A DNA stretch of 64,000 nucleotides from an uncultured cyanobacterium (GTDB lineage Bacteria; Cyanobacteriota; Vampirovibrionia; Gastranaerophilales; Gastranaerophilaceae): positions 62,001 to 126,000 of the forward strand of contig CABUXT010000001.1 of the NCBI GenBank assembly GCA_902495705.1, written 5' to 3'. Below, one piece after another: positions 23,064 through 31,976 of the stretch (the first letter of the stretch is position 1; each line of letters begins with the position of its first letter). The translations under genes and the position numbers were made by a program. The notes beneath the pieces are model-generated. The model did not search any database, was not told the origin of the DNA, and was given only the letters and a program-made list of their open reading frames with translations.

Positions 23064-25124
23064 CTATTCACCTGCCATACCTAATACTCTGACAAATTCT
23101 TCGATTGTAGTTTGTCCTTTTAGGATATGGTTATAACAAGATTTGTGTAATGTTGTCATTCCGTTTGCAACGGCGCTTTCTTCGATTTCCAAATCGTGAG
23201 CACCTTGTGCAATAAGTTTTTTAATTTCTTTAGTAATCTGCATGATTTCATATACACCCAAACGACCTTTATAGCCTTGGAATCCGCATTTGTTACAGCC
23301 CTTAGCTCTGTAGATTGGAGTTTTCATCAATTTTTCAATCTCTTCAGGGTCAGTTGTAACCATTGATGCTTCTTCTCTTGTTGGGTAATATTCTTCCTTA
23401 CAATCATCACAAAGTCTTCTTACAAGACGTTGAGCAATTACGCCTGATAATGTTGAAGATACCAAGTAATCTTTTGCACCCATTTCAATCAAACGAGTAA
23501 CTGTTGCAGCAGCTGAGTTTGTGTGGACTGTACTTAATACCAAGTGACCTGTCAATGCAGCTGAAATCGCGATTTCCAAAGTTTCGTAGTCACGAATTTC
23601 ACCAACAAGAATGATATCAGGGTCTTGACGTAAGATAGCACGCATGCAAGATGCAAATGTGATACCTGCCTTGGCGTTGATTTGTGATTGGTTAATACCT
23701 TCCAACTTGATTTCTATTGGGTCTTCAATTGTTGTGATGTTTACAGATTCATCATTCAAACTTTTCAATACAGAATACAATGTTGTTGTTTTACCTGAAC
23801 CGGTAGGACCTGATGTCAAGATGATACCGTTTGGACAAGATACCATTTGTTTAACCTTGTGGATATCTCTTTCATCAGCACCAACAAGTTTGATTTCCTT
23901 ATCGTTTGACGCAAGAGAAACAGCAGGTGCCAAGATACGGATACAGACCTTCTCCTTACCTGAAACAGGAAGTGTGTTGATACGGAAGTCATAAGAACAA
24001 TCTTTGTACGAAATAGAGAAGGTACCATCCTGTGGTCTTCTGTTTTCTGCGATGTTCATTCTCGCCATAACCTTGAAACGAGCGATAACTTGAGTTTCAA
24101 CTTTTGCAGGTACATCCAAAACTTTTTGCAACATACCATCTTTTCTGTATCTAACGATATAACCTGACAATCTCGGCTCGATGTGAATATCGGAAACCTT
24201 GTTATCAATACCGTTTGTAATAATTTGGTTTACAAATTTTGCAACAGAACCTGTAGAGTCTTGAAGTTCGGCATCAACTTGTTCCCATAGTGTTGCCTCT
24301 TCTGCATCATCAAGAGTTTCTGTTTTAATTTGTTCGATAATTTCTTCTGTTTGCTTTTTCTGAGCGGAGAAGAAAGTATTTAATGAGTTTTGGAACTCAT
24401 AGTGAGTCATTAATAATTGTTTCGGATTTTGACCTGTCAAATAGATGATTTCTTTCATTACATCCATTTTGATAGGTTTTACAACACCCAAAACTAATGT
24501 TTTGCCATCAGATGAAATCGGAATAACAGAATTTGCTCTAATAAAATCTTCCGGCAAAATATTAACAAATTTCTTTTGGTCAGCCAACTGGTCAGCAGAA
24601 ACCAACTCATAACCTGTTTGGTCATGCAAAACTGATTTCAATTGGTCTAGGGAAATTAATCCCATTTCAAACAAAGTTGAACCGATTGGCTCGTTTTTAC
24701 GTTTTGATGCTGCCAAAGCTTTCATCAAATCAACTTCTGATAGAATACCTTTAGCAACAAGCATTTCCCCTAATTTACCTGCAGGAACATTGTTTTGTTG
24801 AGCAGCAGGTGCAGCTTTTGGAGCTGCTGCATTTGCCGGTGCTCCGGTTGGGACAGGAGCTATACTGTCATTTGAAATAAATGAACCTAGCAATTCTTTC
24901 AAATCATCATCCCCAACAAGCATAAATTTGATTGATTGAGGGAAAGATTTTTTCAACAAACCGTTGATATCATCTTTATTTGAATTTTTAGAAACTGCGA
25001 CAAATAGGAAGTTATCTTTCACACTAATAGGTACGAAATGGTACTGACCCATTAGATTTTTATCAATACTTTCCAGTATCTTTTTATCTATGCTGTTTTT
25101 TAGTCTTAATATTAGTGCGTTCAT
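23064..25124 (-). CDS. pilB: Type IV pilus / type II secretion assembly ATPase (PilB/GspE)
   Basis: A hexameric ATPase that powers pilus extension. The 686 residues comprise two N-terminal MshEN/GspE-N type modules (~1-100 and ~115-260, with GKLGEMLVAKGILSEVDLMKAL) separated by an Ala/Pro linker. The catalytic domain has Walker A GPTGSGKTTTLYS, Asp box EDPIEIKLEGINQSQIN, Walker B PDIILVGEIRD and the His box TGHLVLSTVHTN. A zinc finger with two C-x2-C pairs (CDDC and CNKC) follows. No Shine-Dalgarno is seen; TACAAT ends 6 bases before the ATG, so a leaderless transcript internal to the operon is possible. Confidence 0.94.
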   Translation of the reverse strand: MNALILRLKNSIDKKILESIDKNLMGQYHFVPISVKDNFLFVAVSKNSNKDDINGLLKKSFPQSIKFMLVGDDDLKELLGSFISNDSIAPVPTGAPANAAAPKAAPAAQQNNVPAGKLGEMLVAKGILSEVDLMKALAASKRKNEPIGSTLFEMGLISLDQLKSVLHDQTGYELVSADQLADQKKFVNILPEDFIRANSVIPISSDGKTLVLGVVKPIKMDVMKEIIYLTGQNPKQLLMTHYEFQNSLNTFFSAQKKQTEEIIEQIKTETLDDAEEATLWEQVDAELQDSTGSVAKFVNQIITNGIDNKVSDIHIEPRLSGYIVRYRKDGMLQKVLDVPAKVETQVIARFKVMARMNIAENRRPQDGTFSISYKDCSYDFRINTLPVSGKEKVCIRILAPAVSLASNDKEIKLVGADERDIHKVKQMVSCPNGIILTSGPTGSGKTTTLYSVLKSLNDESVNITTIEDPIEIKLEGINQSQINAKAGITFASCMRAILRQDPDIILVGEIRDYETLEIAISAALTGHLVLSTVHTNSAAATVTRLIEMGAKDYLVSSTLSGVIAQRLVRRLCDDCKEEYYPTREEASMVTTDPEEIEKLMKTPIYRAKGCNKCGFQGYKGRLGVYEIMQITKEIKKLIAQGAHDLEIEESAVANGMTTLHKSCYNHILKGQTTIEEFVRVLGMAGE

Positions 25125-25130
25125 TTATCT

Positions 25131-25136
25131 ATTGTA
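25131..25136 (-). promoter_or_regulatory. -10 box positioned for leaderless pilB transcript
   Basis: Minus strand TACAAT, then 6 bases, then the pilB ATG. A good -35 is not visible (ctaaac at the right distance), so confidence is lower than for the other cases. Confidence 0.35.
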
Positions 25137-25196
25137 CTTTACTTATTTCTCTTGTTTAGTATAACTTTTTGTCCCAATTTAGCATCGAGCTATATC

Positions 25197-27116
25197 TTAT
25201 AACATGTTGTCGTTAGCTACTGCATCTTCCGTATCGATAACAATTTGCGGAGTCAACATGATAACCATTTCTTCTTTGGCTTTACTTGTAACTGTACTTC
25301 TAAAGAACATACCGATTACAGGAAGGTCACCAACGAACGGAATTTTTCTAACTGTTTTGTTTTCAGTTTCTTGCAACATACCACCAATTACAAGAGTTTC
25401 ACCGTCTTTGATTCTTACACCTTTCAAGTCCAAATCTCTTCTTTGAAGTAATGTAACAACCGGTTCTTCTTCACCAGTATCACTCTTTGTTGTATATTGT
25501 CTTGAAATAGTTTTATATGATGGAGTGATATCCAAAGTTACATAACCGTCAGGACTGATAAATGGTGTGATATCAACTTTGATACCGTTATCATCACCGA
25601 TTTCATAGTCTTTTTGTACTTGAGCTGCAGTAGATGCACCGTTATCCAAGTATTGAGTTGTAACTTTTTTAACATAGTCAGCTGACAAGTCTATTGTTGA
25701 TTTTTGTCCGCTTGTTAATAAAACTCTCGGATTTGCAAGAACTCTGCCTTTTGCATTTTCAACCAAGTAATTTACAGCATAAACCAATGTTGGAGAGCCA
25801 CTGTATTTTTTAAAGTAGCCTGAACTTTCATAAGTTTTGCTATCTGCATCATAAGAACTTGAGTCAAATGATTCAAAACCATGACCTGCAAAGAATATCG
25901 GATGCAATGAATCAGTTGCAAAACCGTTGCCGCCACCTGCGTTGAATGAAAAGTTCTTACTTACAAACTGCCAAGTATTATCAAATGTTTTACTACCTGA
26001 TTCAGTTAATGAAATAATTTGAACTTCCAAATATGCTTGAGGAGTTTTCTTATCATTAGCTGCAATATATTCTCTAATCATATCCAACTGCGTTTCTGAA
26101 CCACCAATGATTTGGATAGTACCTTGAGTTGGAAAATATGTAACAGACATACCCGGTAACGGAATACTGTCAAGAGAGAAAGTTTCTTCATCGCCAGTAG
26201 ATTCTTCTGTTTTTTGAATTTGGTTAAGCATACAAGCAACTTTACCGCCACCAACGGTAATTCCGCTGCCACCGCCACTGCTTGCAGATGAATCACTACT
26301 ATCATCTGATGCAAAACCTGTCGGTAAACCTGCAGCGCCACCAGAAGATGCATCATCTTTCAAAAAGCTCATTGATGAGAACAATGATGTACAAATTGAA
26401 GCTGCCATTTCTGCAGGAGTTGTATGATTTACTTTGAATGTTGTAATTTCAGGTTTTTTATCGAATTGTTCTACAATTCTTCTGACCAAAGCTACATCTT
26501 GGTCTGTACCTGTGATAATCAAATCGTTTGTCGCAGGATTGGTTGCTGCAATGAAACCTTTTGACATACCGGGATTTACTGAACCTTTACCTTTTGGTGA
26601 AAAAACACTAGCGTTCAAGAAATGTGAAATTGCAACTGCTGATACATATTTAATAGGAATAATAGTGAAATTATTATTTCTATCAGCCAAATTCATAGCA
26701 GAATCAGCACTAGATACAACCAATGTATTAGCTTTGATATCATAATATAAATTGTGAGTTTTTACGACTAAATCAAGAGCCTCTTTCAATGGAATGTCAA
26801 CCAAATCCATTGTCACTGTACCTTCAACACCGTCAGCAAAAATAATATTCATTCCTGCTTGGTCAGCGAACATTCTCAAAACTTGAGTGACATCAGCATC
26901 TCTCAAGCTCAAGTTTACAACTGAATCCGCATTAGGAATTGTAACATCTGAACGTAATTGAATAGATGTACCACCATCGTTTGTTCTGATTGCCGGTGCT
27001 GCATTACCGTATCCGTAATAGTCGCTCATTGCAAATGATGCAGTCATTGAATTTGTCAGTGCGAAAGCTGACAACAAAACACTTGCAATAATTTTTTCTC
27101 TAATCTTATTTTTCAT
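25197..27116 (-). CDS. pilQ: Secretin (PilQ/GspD type)
   Basis: An outer-membrane channel protein of 639 residues with a signal peptide (1-~29). A secretin/TonB short N-terminal domain follows (~60-115: VNLSLRDADVTQVLRMFADQAGMNIIFADGVEG), then N-modules with a KYVSAVAISHFLN motif. A Ser/Gly-rich disordered insert lies at ~255-295. The C-terminal secretin pore has LVENAKGRVLANPRVLLTSGQKSTID, VDITPFISPDGYVTLDITP and DGETLVIGGMLQETE. A CAGGAG site precedes the ATG. It is second in the minus-strand order PilP-like, secretin, PilB, PilC. Confidence 0.93.
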   Translation of the reverse strand: MKNKIREKIIASVLLSAFALTNSMTASFAMSDYYGYGNAAPAIRTNDGGTSIQLRSDVTIPNADSVVNLSLRDADVTQVLRMFADQAGMNIIFADGVEGTVTMDLVDIPLKEALDLVVKTHNLYYDIKANTLVVSSADSAMNLADRNNNFTIIPIKYVSAVAISHFLNASVFSPKGKGSVNPGMSKGFIAATNPATNDLIITGTDQDVALVRRIVEQFDKKPEITTFKVNHTTPAEMAASICTSLFSSMSFLKDDASSGGAAGLPTGFASDDSSDSSASSGGGSGITVGGGKVACMLNQIQKTEESTGDEETFSLDSIPLPGMSVTYFPTQGTIQIIGGSETQLDMIREYIAANDKKTPQAYLEVQIISLTESGSKTFDNTWQFVSKNFSFNAGGGNGFATDSLHPIFFAGHGFESFDSSSYDADSKTYESSGYFKKYSGSPTLVYAVNYLVENAKGRVLANPRVLLTSGQKSTIDLSADYVKKVTTQYLDNGASTAAQVQKDYEIGDDNGIKVDITPFISPDGYVTLDITPSYKTISRQYTTKSDTGEEEPVVTLLQRRDLDLKGVRIKDGETLVIGGMLQETENKTVRKIPFVGDLPVIGMFFRSTVTSKAKEEMVIMLTPQIVIDTEDAVANDNML

Positions 27117-27144
27117 ATTTGCTCCTGCTTATTACTTCTTTTAA

Positions 27145-27933
27145 TTAACCTTTTCTACCGCCAAATCTGTTTCTCAAATTATATAAGTCGTTTCTTGTTT
27201 TATCCAAATCGTCTTTTGAGAAAAGTTCGCCTATACTTGCTGAATATATGTTTGAACCAAGTCCAACCGTAATCCATGATGGATTGATTTGCATAACCTT
27301 ATATTCTTGTCCCATAATCTTGTCACCTTGACGTACAAGATAATCTTTGTTGTCAACGTTAATAATTGCTGACGGACTTGTTTTGTTATACATAATACCA
27401 ACAACTTTGGTTCTTGTAATTTTTGCAGCTGCCGCATTTTCCGGTGCTAATGATGTTGGAGGTACCGGTAAATTAAAGCTGTAAGGGCTGATATCATCAG
27501 GCTCTCTAATTACAACATTTTTCATCTTCTTAATTTGTGCAATTCTAGCATTATGAGCATTTGCTTCTGCAATAGCTGAACGTCGAGCATTTTCAAACGC
27601 TTGAATTTCACCTGAAGGCATGAATGGGTCTGACCTGCCAACAGATGTTGATGAAACTTCTACCATTTTACTTGCTTGTTCTGTCTCTATGTCCACATCA
27701 ACAGTGTTTTCTGCTGGGACTTTAACCTCACTGGTTGGCGCAGGGTTTACATCCGCTACCGGAGCCGGAGCAGGTTCTTCTGTGTTATTCCCACCCATAT
27801 TAGGGATAAAACTGCAACCACCTGCAATTACACCAACAGCAAAAACAACTGCCAATAGTGACAAAACCCATTTGCCGCGTTTGCTAAATGTGCTGTCTAC
27901 ACAACTCTCATTCCTATAGTAATTTGTTTTCAC
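27145..27933 (-). CDS. PilP-like pilus assembly lipoprotein/anchor
   Basis: A 262-residue protein with a cytoplasmic start, one membrane segment (~24-42, ending GVIAGGCSFIP), a Pro/Ala/Glu-rich linker and a C-terminal beta domain. That domain (ARTRVVGIMYN-like TRTKVVGIMYNKTSPSAII, LVRQGDKIMG, YKVMQINPSWITV) resembles PilP/GspC HR domains that bridge the secretin to the inner membrane. I choose GTG at 27933 because GGTGGAG sits 5-6 bases upstream; an in-frame ATG at 27969 lacks a site. Gene order (first in the operon, before the secretin) fits PilP. PilM, PilN and PilO are not in this window. Confidence 0.65.
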   Translation of the reverse strand: MKTNYYRNESCVDSTFSKRGKWVLSLLAVVFAVGVIAGGCSFIPNMGGNNTEEPAPAPVADVNPAPTSEVKVPAENTVDVDIETEQASKMVEVSSTSVGRSDPFMPSGEIQAFENARRSAIAEANAHNARIAQIKKMKNVVIREPDDISPYSFNLPVPPTSLAPENAAAAKITRTKVVGIMYNKTSPSAIINVDNKDYLVRQGDKIMGQEYKVMQINPSWITVGLGSNIYSASIGELFSKDDLDKTRNDLYNLRNRFGGRKG

Positions 27934-28104
27934 GTTATCTCCACCCATCTGATTTAAGTTATATAACAATTACATTATATTAAAGCTCTCTTATTTTGGT
28001 ATCAGTTATTTAATGTATTTTCCCAAAATAATACTACTATCTTCTTTAATCATATAATAATATTCTTATTAAGTCAAAATTATATATATAGTAACGATTT
28101 TCAC

Positions 28105-28141
28105 AACAAAACCCTTGAAAAACAAGATTTTTCAAGGGTTT
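28105..28141 (-). terminator. Hairpin downstream of yqeG gene
   Basis: A 14-bp perfect stem (aaacccttgaaaaa and complement) with a 6-base loop. The T-run on the minus strand is short (TTTTG), so termination strength is uncertain. Confidence 0.6.
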
Positions 28142-28208
28142 CAACATGTTTACATTTCGTTACGGCAATAAATATCAAAAAAAGTTCAATCCAAAGGTTT
28201 AGATAAAA

Positions 28209-28688
28209 CTATCGACGTATGCAGCTTCTTTCCAAAGCTCTGACAAACCGTACCAATTTTGATTCACTATCTGCCGTAATTGAATCAACCAAAATAGTTC
28301 TGCAACCAAGGAGTTTTCCGCACAAAATATCTGTTAGCGGTCTATCACCGACCAAAACACAATCTTTTGAGTCAACTTCATATTTCTTCAAAAATTCTTT
28401 AACAAAACTTGTTTGAGGCTTGCAAGCATTGAACAATAATGGGAAATTTGAAATCTTTTTGACCCTTTCTATATAATCAGGATTTTTGTTGTTTGAAACA
28501 ACGGCCATGAAAAATTTATCCTGAACCTTTTTTAACCATTCTTCTGTTTTCGGAGTATAAGAACCAGATTTTGAAGCCATCAAAGTGCTGTCTAAATCAA
28601 AGAGCATAGCCTTTACTCCCAATGTTTCTAATTCTGACAAATCAATATCATATATACTTTTCAAATTGTAATCAGGTTTAAGAAACAT
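28209..28688 (-). CDS. YqeG-family HAD-IIIA phosphatase
   Basis: A 159-residue HAD-superfamily protein. Motif I is LFDLDSTLM, motif II VVSNNKN, motif III the Lys in CKPQTSF, and motif IV VGDRPLTDI. This matches YqeG/phosphatidylglycerophosphatase-type (GEP4/PGP1) HAD-IIIA enzymes, which in plants, yeast and probably cyanobacteria dephosphorylate phosphatidylglycerophosphate. The substrate here is inferred from family only. The start overlaps the end of the U32 peptidase gene by 11 bases, with its own AGGAG site. Confidence 0.88.
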   Translation of the reverse strand: MFLKPDYNLKSIYDIDLSELETLGVKAMLFDLDSTLMASKSGSYTPKTEEWLKKVQDKFFMAVVSNNKNPDYIERVKKISNFPLLFNACKPQTSFVKEFLKKYEVDSKDCVLVGDRPLTDILCGKLLGCRTILVDSITADSESKLVRFVRALERSCIRR

Positions 28689-29952
28689 GCTCTTTTACTC
28701 CTATAGTCCTAGCTAATGCAATTTTATAATCCACAGGTTCTTTATCCAATTTCAAATAGACATCTGCATTTGTATTTGCAACCTCAAGATTATCCCCTTT
28801 GTCATTTAAAATTTCAAGGATTTTTGCCACAAACTTTTCTTTTGGAGTGATAACTTCAACTTCATCACCCTTTAGAACTTTATTTTTAATTTTCACTAAG
28901 AATAAATCATCTTCTCTATTTGAAGTTGTATCAACCTCACAATATTTTTTTTTGTCATGAAATTCAAACAAGAAATCAGCACCTGCCAAGCCTTTTGAAA
29001 TATCATAACTATATGAATCAGGTTTATTTTCACCTAGCGCAAACCCTGTTGTATAACCTCTATTTCCTACTTTTTTCAACTCTAAGAAATATTTATCCAT
29101 ATCAGCATTAGGATTTGCCATGATTTCATCAATCGCAGCCCTATATGTTTTTGCAACTGCTGAAACATAATAAAGACTCTTTGTTCTACCTTCAACTTTG
29201 AACGAATCAACACCGGCATCAATCATTTCTTTCAAATGTTTAACCAAACATAAATCTTTTGGACTCAATATATGAGAACCGCGTTCATCTTGATTGATTT
29301 CATAATATTGCCCTGGACGAGTTTCCTCAACCAACTTATAGCTCCATCTACAAGGTTGAGAACAGTTGCCTGAATTAGCTTTTCTTTCTCCGTTTGTAAA
29401 ATAATCACTCAACAAACATCTACCAGAAAAAGAAACGCATTGTGAACCATGAATAAAGCATTCAACTTCCATATCGGGAACTTGTTTTTTTATTTCAGCA
29501 ATTTCAGGAATAGATAATTCCCTAGCCAAAACAACACGAGAAGCCCCCATATCTTGCCAAAATTTAACACATTCATAATTCAATATATTTGTCTGTGTAC
29601 TAATATGAATGTCAACTTCCGGCATATATTTTTTTATAAGACGCAAAATACCAAAATCGCTAACCAAAATTGCATCAGGCTTTGCATCCTTTATTATATC
29701 CATGCATTCTTCCAAGTGTTTGATATCAGAATTAAAAGCAAAGATATTCAACGTCAAGTACGCCTTTGCGCCCAATTTATGAGCTAATCCAACAGCACTT
29801 TTCAAATTTTCAAGAGTGATAATTTCACCCTTTCTCATTGCTCTTAAACTAAAGTCTACAACTCCAAGGTAAACTGCATTAGCACCGTATCTAACGGCAT
29901 ATTCTAATTTTTCCAAGTTGCCCGCAGGCATTAATAATTCAACATTTCGCAT
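28678..29952 (-). CDS. U32-family peptidase-like RNA hydroxylation protein (TrhP/YegQ type)
   Basis: A 424-residue member of peptidase family U32. The N-terminus ELLMPAGNLEKLEYAVRYGANAVYLG and the signature ECFIHGSQCVSFSGRCLLS with following NSGNCSQPCRW are diagnostic; the Cys residues probably bind an Fe-S cluster. Characterised relatives (TrhP, RlhA) act in prephenate-dependent hydroxylation of tRNA U34 or 23S rRNA rather than proteolysis. It has no Shine-Dalgarno, but a TTGATT-17-TATTAT promoter ends 6 bases before the ATG. The downstream partner is yqeG. Confidence 0.9.
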   Translation of the reverse strand: MRNVELLMPAGNLEKLEYAVRYGANAVYLGVVDFSLRAMRKGEIITLENLKSAVGLAHKLGAKAYLTLNIFAFNSDIKHLEECMDIIKDAKPDAILVSDFGILRLIKKYMPEVDIHISTQTNILNYECVKFWQDMGASRVVLARELSIPEIAEIKKQVPDMEVECFIHGSQCVSFSGRCLLSDYFTNGERKANSGNCSQPCRWSYKLVEETRPGQYYEINQDERGSHILSPKDLCLVKHLKEMIDAGVDSFKVEGRTKSLYYVSAVAKTYRAAIDEIMANPNADMDKYFLELKKVGNRGYTTGFALGENKPDSYSYDISKGLAGADFLFEFHDKKKYCEVDTTSNREDDLFLVKIKNKVLKGDEVEVITPKEKFVAKILEILNDKGDNLEVANTNADVYLKLDKEPVDYKIALARTIGVKEHVS

Positions 29953-29958
29953 AATTCA

Positions 29959-29987
29959 ATAATAAAGTAAACCAAATTAATAATCAA
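29959..29987 (-). promoter_or_regulatory. Promoter placing the U32 start codon at +1
   Basis: Minus strand TTGATT (29982-29987), 17-base spacer, TATTAT (29959-29964), then 6 bases to the ATG at 29952. There is no ribosome-binding sequence between. Confidence 0.65.
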
Positions 29988-30064
29988 CCAAACAGGTGAT
30001 GTCGATTTTTCTTAAATATGGAGAATAGAATATATAAAATATCAGTTTTTGGAGAGAATGAAAC

Positions 30065-30199
30065 ATGCAAATTATTAACAATGCCACAGGCACAATCAAA
30101 GAAATATGGTCTTATCAACACCCAGTAATGCACACTTGGTTTTTATTTAGTGCGGCATCACTTGGTTGCATGTTTACACTTTTATTTTTCGTTTTGTAA
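30065..30199 (+). CDS. 44-residue single-pass membrane protein
   Basis: A small gene with a clear GGAGAG site 8-9 bases upstream and a perfect terminator right after the stop. Residues 1-20 are polar (NNATGTIKEIWSYQHPVM), and 23-44 form one membrane helix (TWFLFSAASLGCMFTLLFFVL). It probably sits in the inner membrane with a short N-terminal domain. No family is recognised. It lies between two minus-strand operons on the opposite strand, so it is its own transcription unit; TATAAA at ~30030-30040 may be its -10. Confidence 0.6.
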   Translation: MQIINNATGTIKEIWSYQHPVMHTWFLFSAASLGCMFTLLFFVL

Positions 30200-30200
30200 T

Positions 30201-30228
30201 AAAAAAGCACATAAAAATGTGCTTTTTT
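30201..30228. terminator. Bidirectional terminator (small membrane gene / MATE)
   Basis: aaaaaagcacat / atgtgctttttt stem with a 4-base loop, giving T-runs on both strands. Confidence 0.85.
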
Positions 30229-30252
30229 ATAAATATTTAGAACAAGAACTTT

Positions 30253-31578
30253 TTACGCAAAGTTCTTGTTTTTGTATGTATTATCATAATATCTTTTCAA
30301 TTTGTAAATCATGATTACGCATAAAACTATCGCTGCAAAAACTAATCCTAACCAAAAACCTTTCAAGTTAAAATTAAACTTGAATGCCAATGTATACCCA
30401 ACAGGGATTGACACACACCAATAAGCCAAAAAGTTTGCAAGCAATACTATATTTGTCTGTTTTATACCTTTACAAATTCCAGCCAAAGCAACTTGCAATC
30501 CATCAAACACTTGGAATATAGACAAAATATACATAATTGGAATTGAAATTCTAAACAAATTGTCATCTACAGTGAAAATTCCAACCATTTGTTTTGGAAA
30601 TGTTGAAAAGATAATTGCGCTGCATGCCATAAATCCGACAGAAAGAACTGTTCCAACAAAAGAATATTTTTTCAAATCTAATAGATTGCCTGAACCGTTT
30701 GCAAACCCTACTTTTACAGCGATTGCATTTGATATTGCAAATGGAACCATAAATGAAACGGTCGTCAATGAACATACCAAATTCTGAGCAGCAGCATATA
30801 CACCTGAAACTCGACCCATCAATATTGCAATACTATTAAAGGCAACAAATTCAACCAAAACAGCCAAAGATATTGGCATGCCGATTTGTAATAGATGCTT
30901 ATAATATCCTTTTTCATGATAATTTGAAAAGCGCATGTTCATATAGCAGTATATTAATAGAGCTATTCCCATAAAATATCGAACAGAGAAACTTGCAATT
31001 GCCAAACCAATAACACCCAATGATGGAATTGGTCCCCATCCAAACACCAATATGACATTCAAGACAATATTTAAAAATACGCAAAATATTGTTACAACAT
31101 TCGGGAATACCACAATTTCAAAAGCCTGTAGAAATTCCTTCAATGCGGCATGCAAATAAGCGCCGAATGTACTAAAAGCCGTAATAAACATATATTGCTG
31201 AATTCCTGGAACTAACTTTTGTTCAAACCCCATTTGGGGAATAACTGGAATAGCTCCAAGTATCAATACACACGTAATCAATGCCAATATCATTGAAAAT
31301 CGTATTGATGGATAAAAATAACGCTTAATTGCTTTTTTCTCCCCACGATAATTTGATAACAATGGCGAGATACTTGCAATCAAACCTATCCCAAACGTAA
31401 AAATACAATTCAAAATAGCATTTGCAATACTAATTGCGGCAAATGTATCTGTTGAATGTCTACCAGCTACAAAAACATCCCCAATACCAATCAGGATAAA
31501 CCCAAGATTACCCATAATAATTGGGGCTGCGATTTTTAAAAGTTCTCTTATATAATATCTAATATCATTACTGCACAT
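30253..31578 (-). CDS. MATE-family multidrug/toxin efflux transporter
   Basis: A 441-residue membrane protein with about 12 hydrophobic segments in two repeats. MATE landmarks are LKIAAPIIMGNLGFILIGIGDVFVAG in helix 1, and in the second half IGMPISLAVLVEFVAFNS and ANFLAYWCVSIPVGYTLAF. It exports cationic compounds using Na+ or H+ gradients; the substrate is unknown. I place the start at Met 31578 (MCSNDIRYY). The upstream in-frame Met at 31626 lacks a ribosome site, whereas TGT-TATCAT ends 6 bases before 31578. It is divergent from rpmI-rplT. Confidence 0.88.
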   Translation of the reverse strand: MCSNDIRYYIRELLKIAAPIIMGNLGFILIGIGDVFVAGRHSTDTFAAISIANAILNCIFTFGIGLIASISPLLSNYRGEKKAIKRYFYPSIRFSMILALITCVLILGAIPVIPQMGFEQKLVPGIQQYMFITAFSTFGAYLHAALKEFLQAFEIVVFPNVVTIFCVFLNIVLNVILVFGWGPIPSLGVIGLAIASFSVRYFMGIALLIYCYMNMRFSNYHEKGYYKHLLQIGMPISLAVLVEFVAFNSIAILMGRVSGVYAAAQNLVCSLTTVSFMVPFAISNAIAVKVGFANGSGNLLDLKKYSFVGTVLSVGFMACSAIIFSTFPKQMVGIFTVDDNLFRISIPIMYILSIFQVFDGLQVALAGICKGIKQTNIVLLANFLAYWCVSIPVGYTLAFKFNFNLKGFWLGLVFAAIVLCVIMIYKLKRYYDNTYKNKNFA

Positions 31579-31584
31579 AGCACC

Positions 31585-31590
31585 ATGATA
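31585..31590 (-). promoter_or_regulatory. Extended -10 for leaderless MATE transcript
   Basis: Minus strand TGT-TATCAT, 6 bases before the ATG at 31578. The -35 region is weak, as is common with an extended -10. Confidence 0.5.
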
Positions 31591-31650
31591 ACACAAAGAA
31601 AAATTATCGAACCCTTTGCGCAACAATCGGTTACAAATTCAAACCCAAAC

Positions 31651-31679
31651 TTGCATTTCAAAATTTTACATAATATAAT
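31651..31679 (+). promoter_or_regulatory. rpmI-rplT promoter
   Basis: TTGCAT (31651-31656), exactly 17 bases, TATAAT (31674-31679). The predicted start is near 31686, about 70 bases before rpmI. Confidence 0.75.
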
Positions 31680-31694
31680 AAGTTCAGCCGAAAG

Positions 31695-31724
31695 CTATAG
31701 GCTTTGGTATGCCTATAGTTTTTT
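31695..31724 (+). promoter_or_regulatory. Terminator-like attenuator in the L35-L20 leader
   Basis: An 8-bp perfect stem (ctataggc / gcctatag), loop tttggtat, then six T. It lies between the promoter and rpmI with no plus-strand gene upstream, so it can only act on the rpmI-rplT transcript itself. L20 autoregulates this operon by leader attenuation in Firmicutes; a similar control is inferred. Confidence 0.6.
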
Positions 31725-31755
31725 AGTTACTACTTTAAACAAAAAGGAGAAGAAA

Positions 31756-31965
31756 ATGCCAAAATTAAAAACACACAGGTCAGCTGCAAAGCGTTACAAA
31801 GTAACCGCTACAGGCAAAATCATGAAAAGACAAGCAGGTATCGGTCACTTGCTCCAACACAAGTCAGCATCAAGAAAACGTAGAATTTTCAAGATGGTTG
31901 GCGTTTCTGAGTCACACGTAGCATTGGTATCTAAAGAGTTACCATACAAGAAGTATTCAAGATAG
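31756..31965 (+). CDS. rpmI: 50S ribosomal protein L35
   Basis: A 69-residue basic ribosomal protein. The full L35 pattern is present: MPKLKTHRSAAKRYKVTATG, then HLLQHKSASRKRRI and the end LPYKKYSR. The start at 31756 has AAAAAGGAGAAG upstream; in-frame codons further upstream belong to the leader. It lies 11 bases before rplT on the same transcript. infC, which often precedes rpmI, is absent here. Confidence 0.96.
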   Translation: MPKLKTHRSAAKRYKVTATGKIMKRQAGIGHLLQHKSASRKRRIFKMVGVSESHVALVSKELPYKKYSR

Positions 31966-31976
31966 GAGCATAAAAA

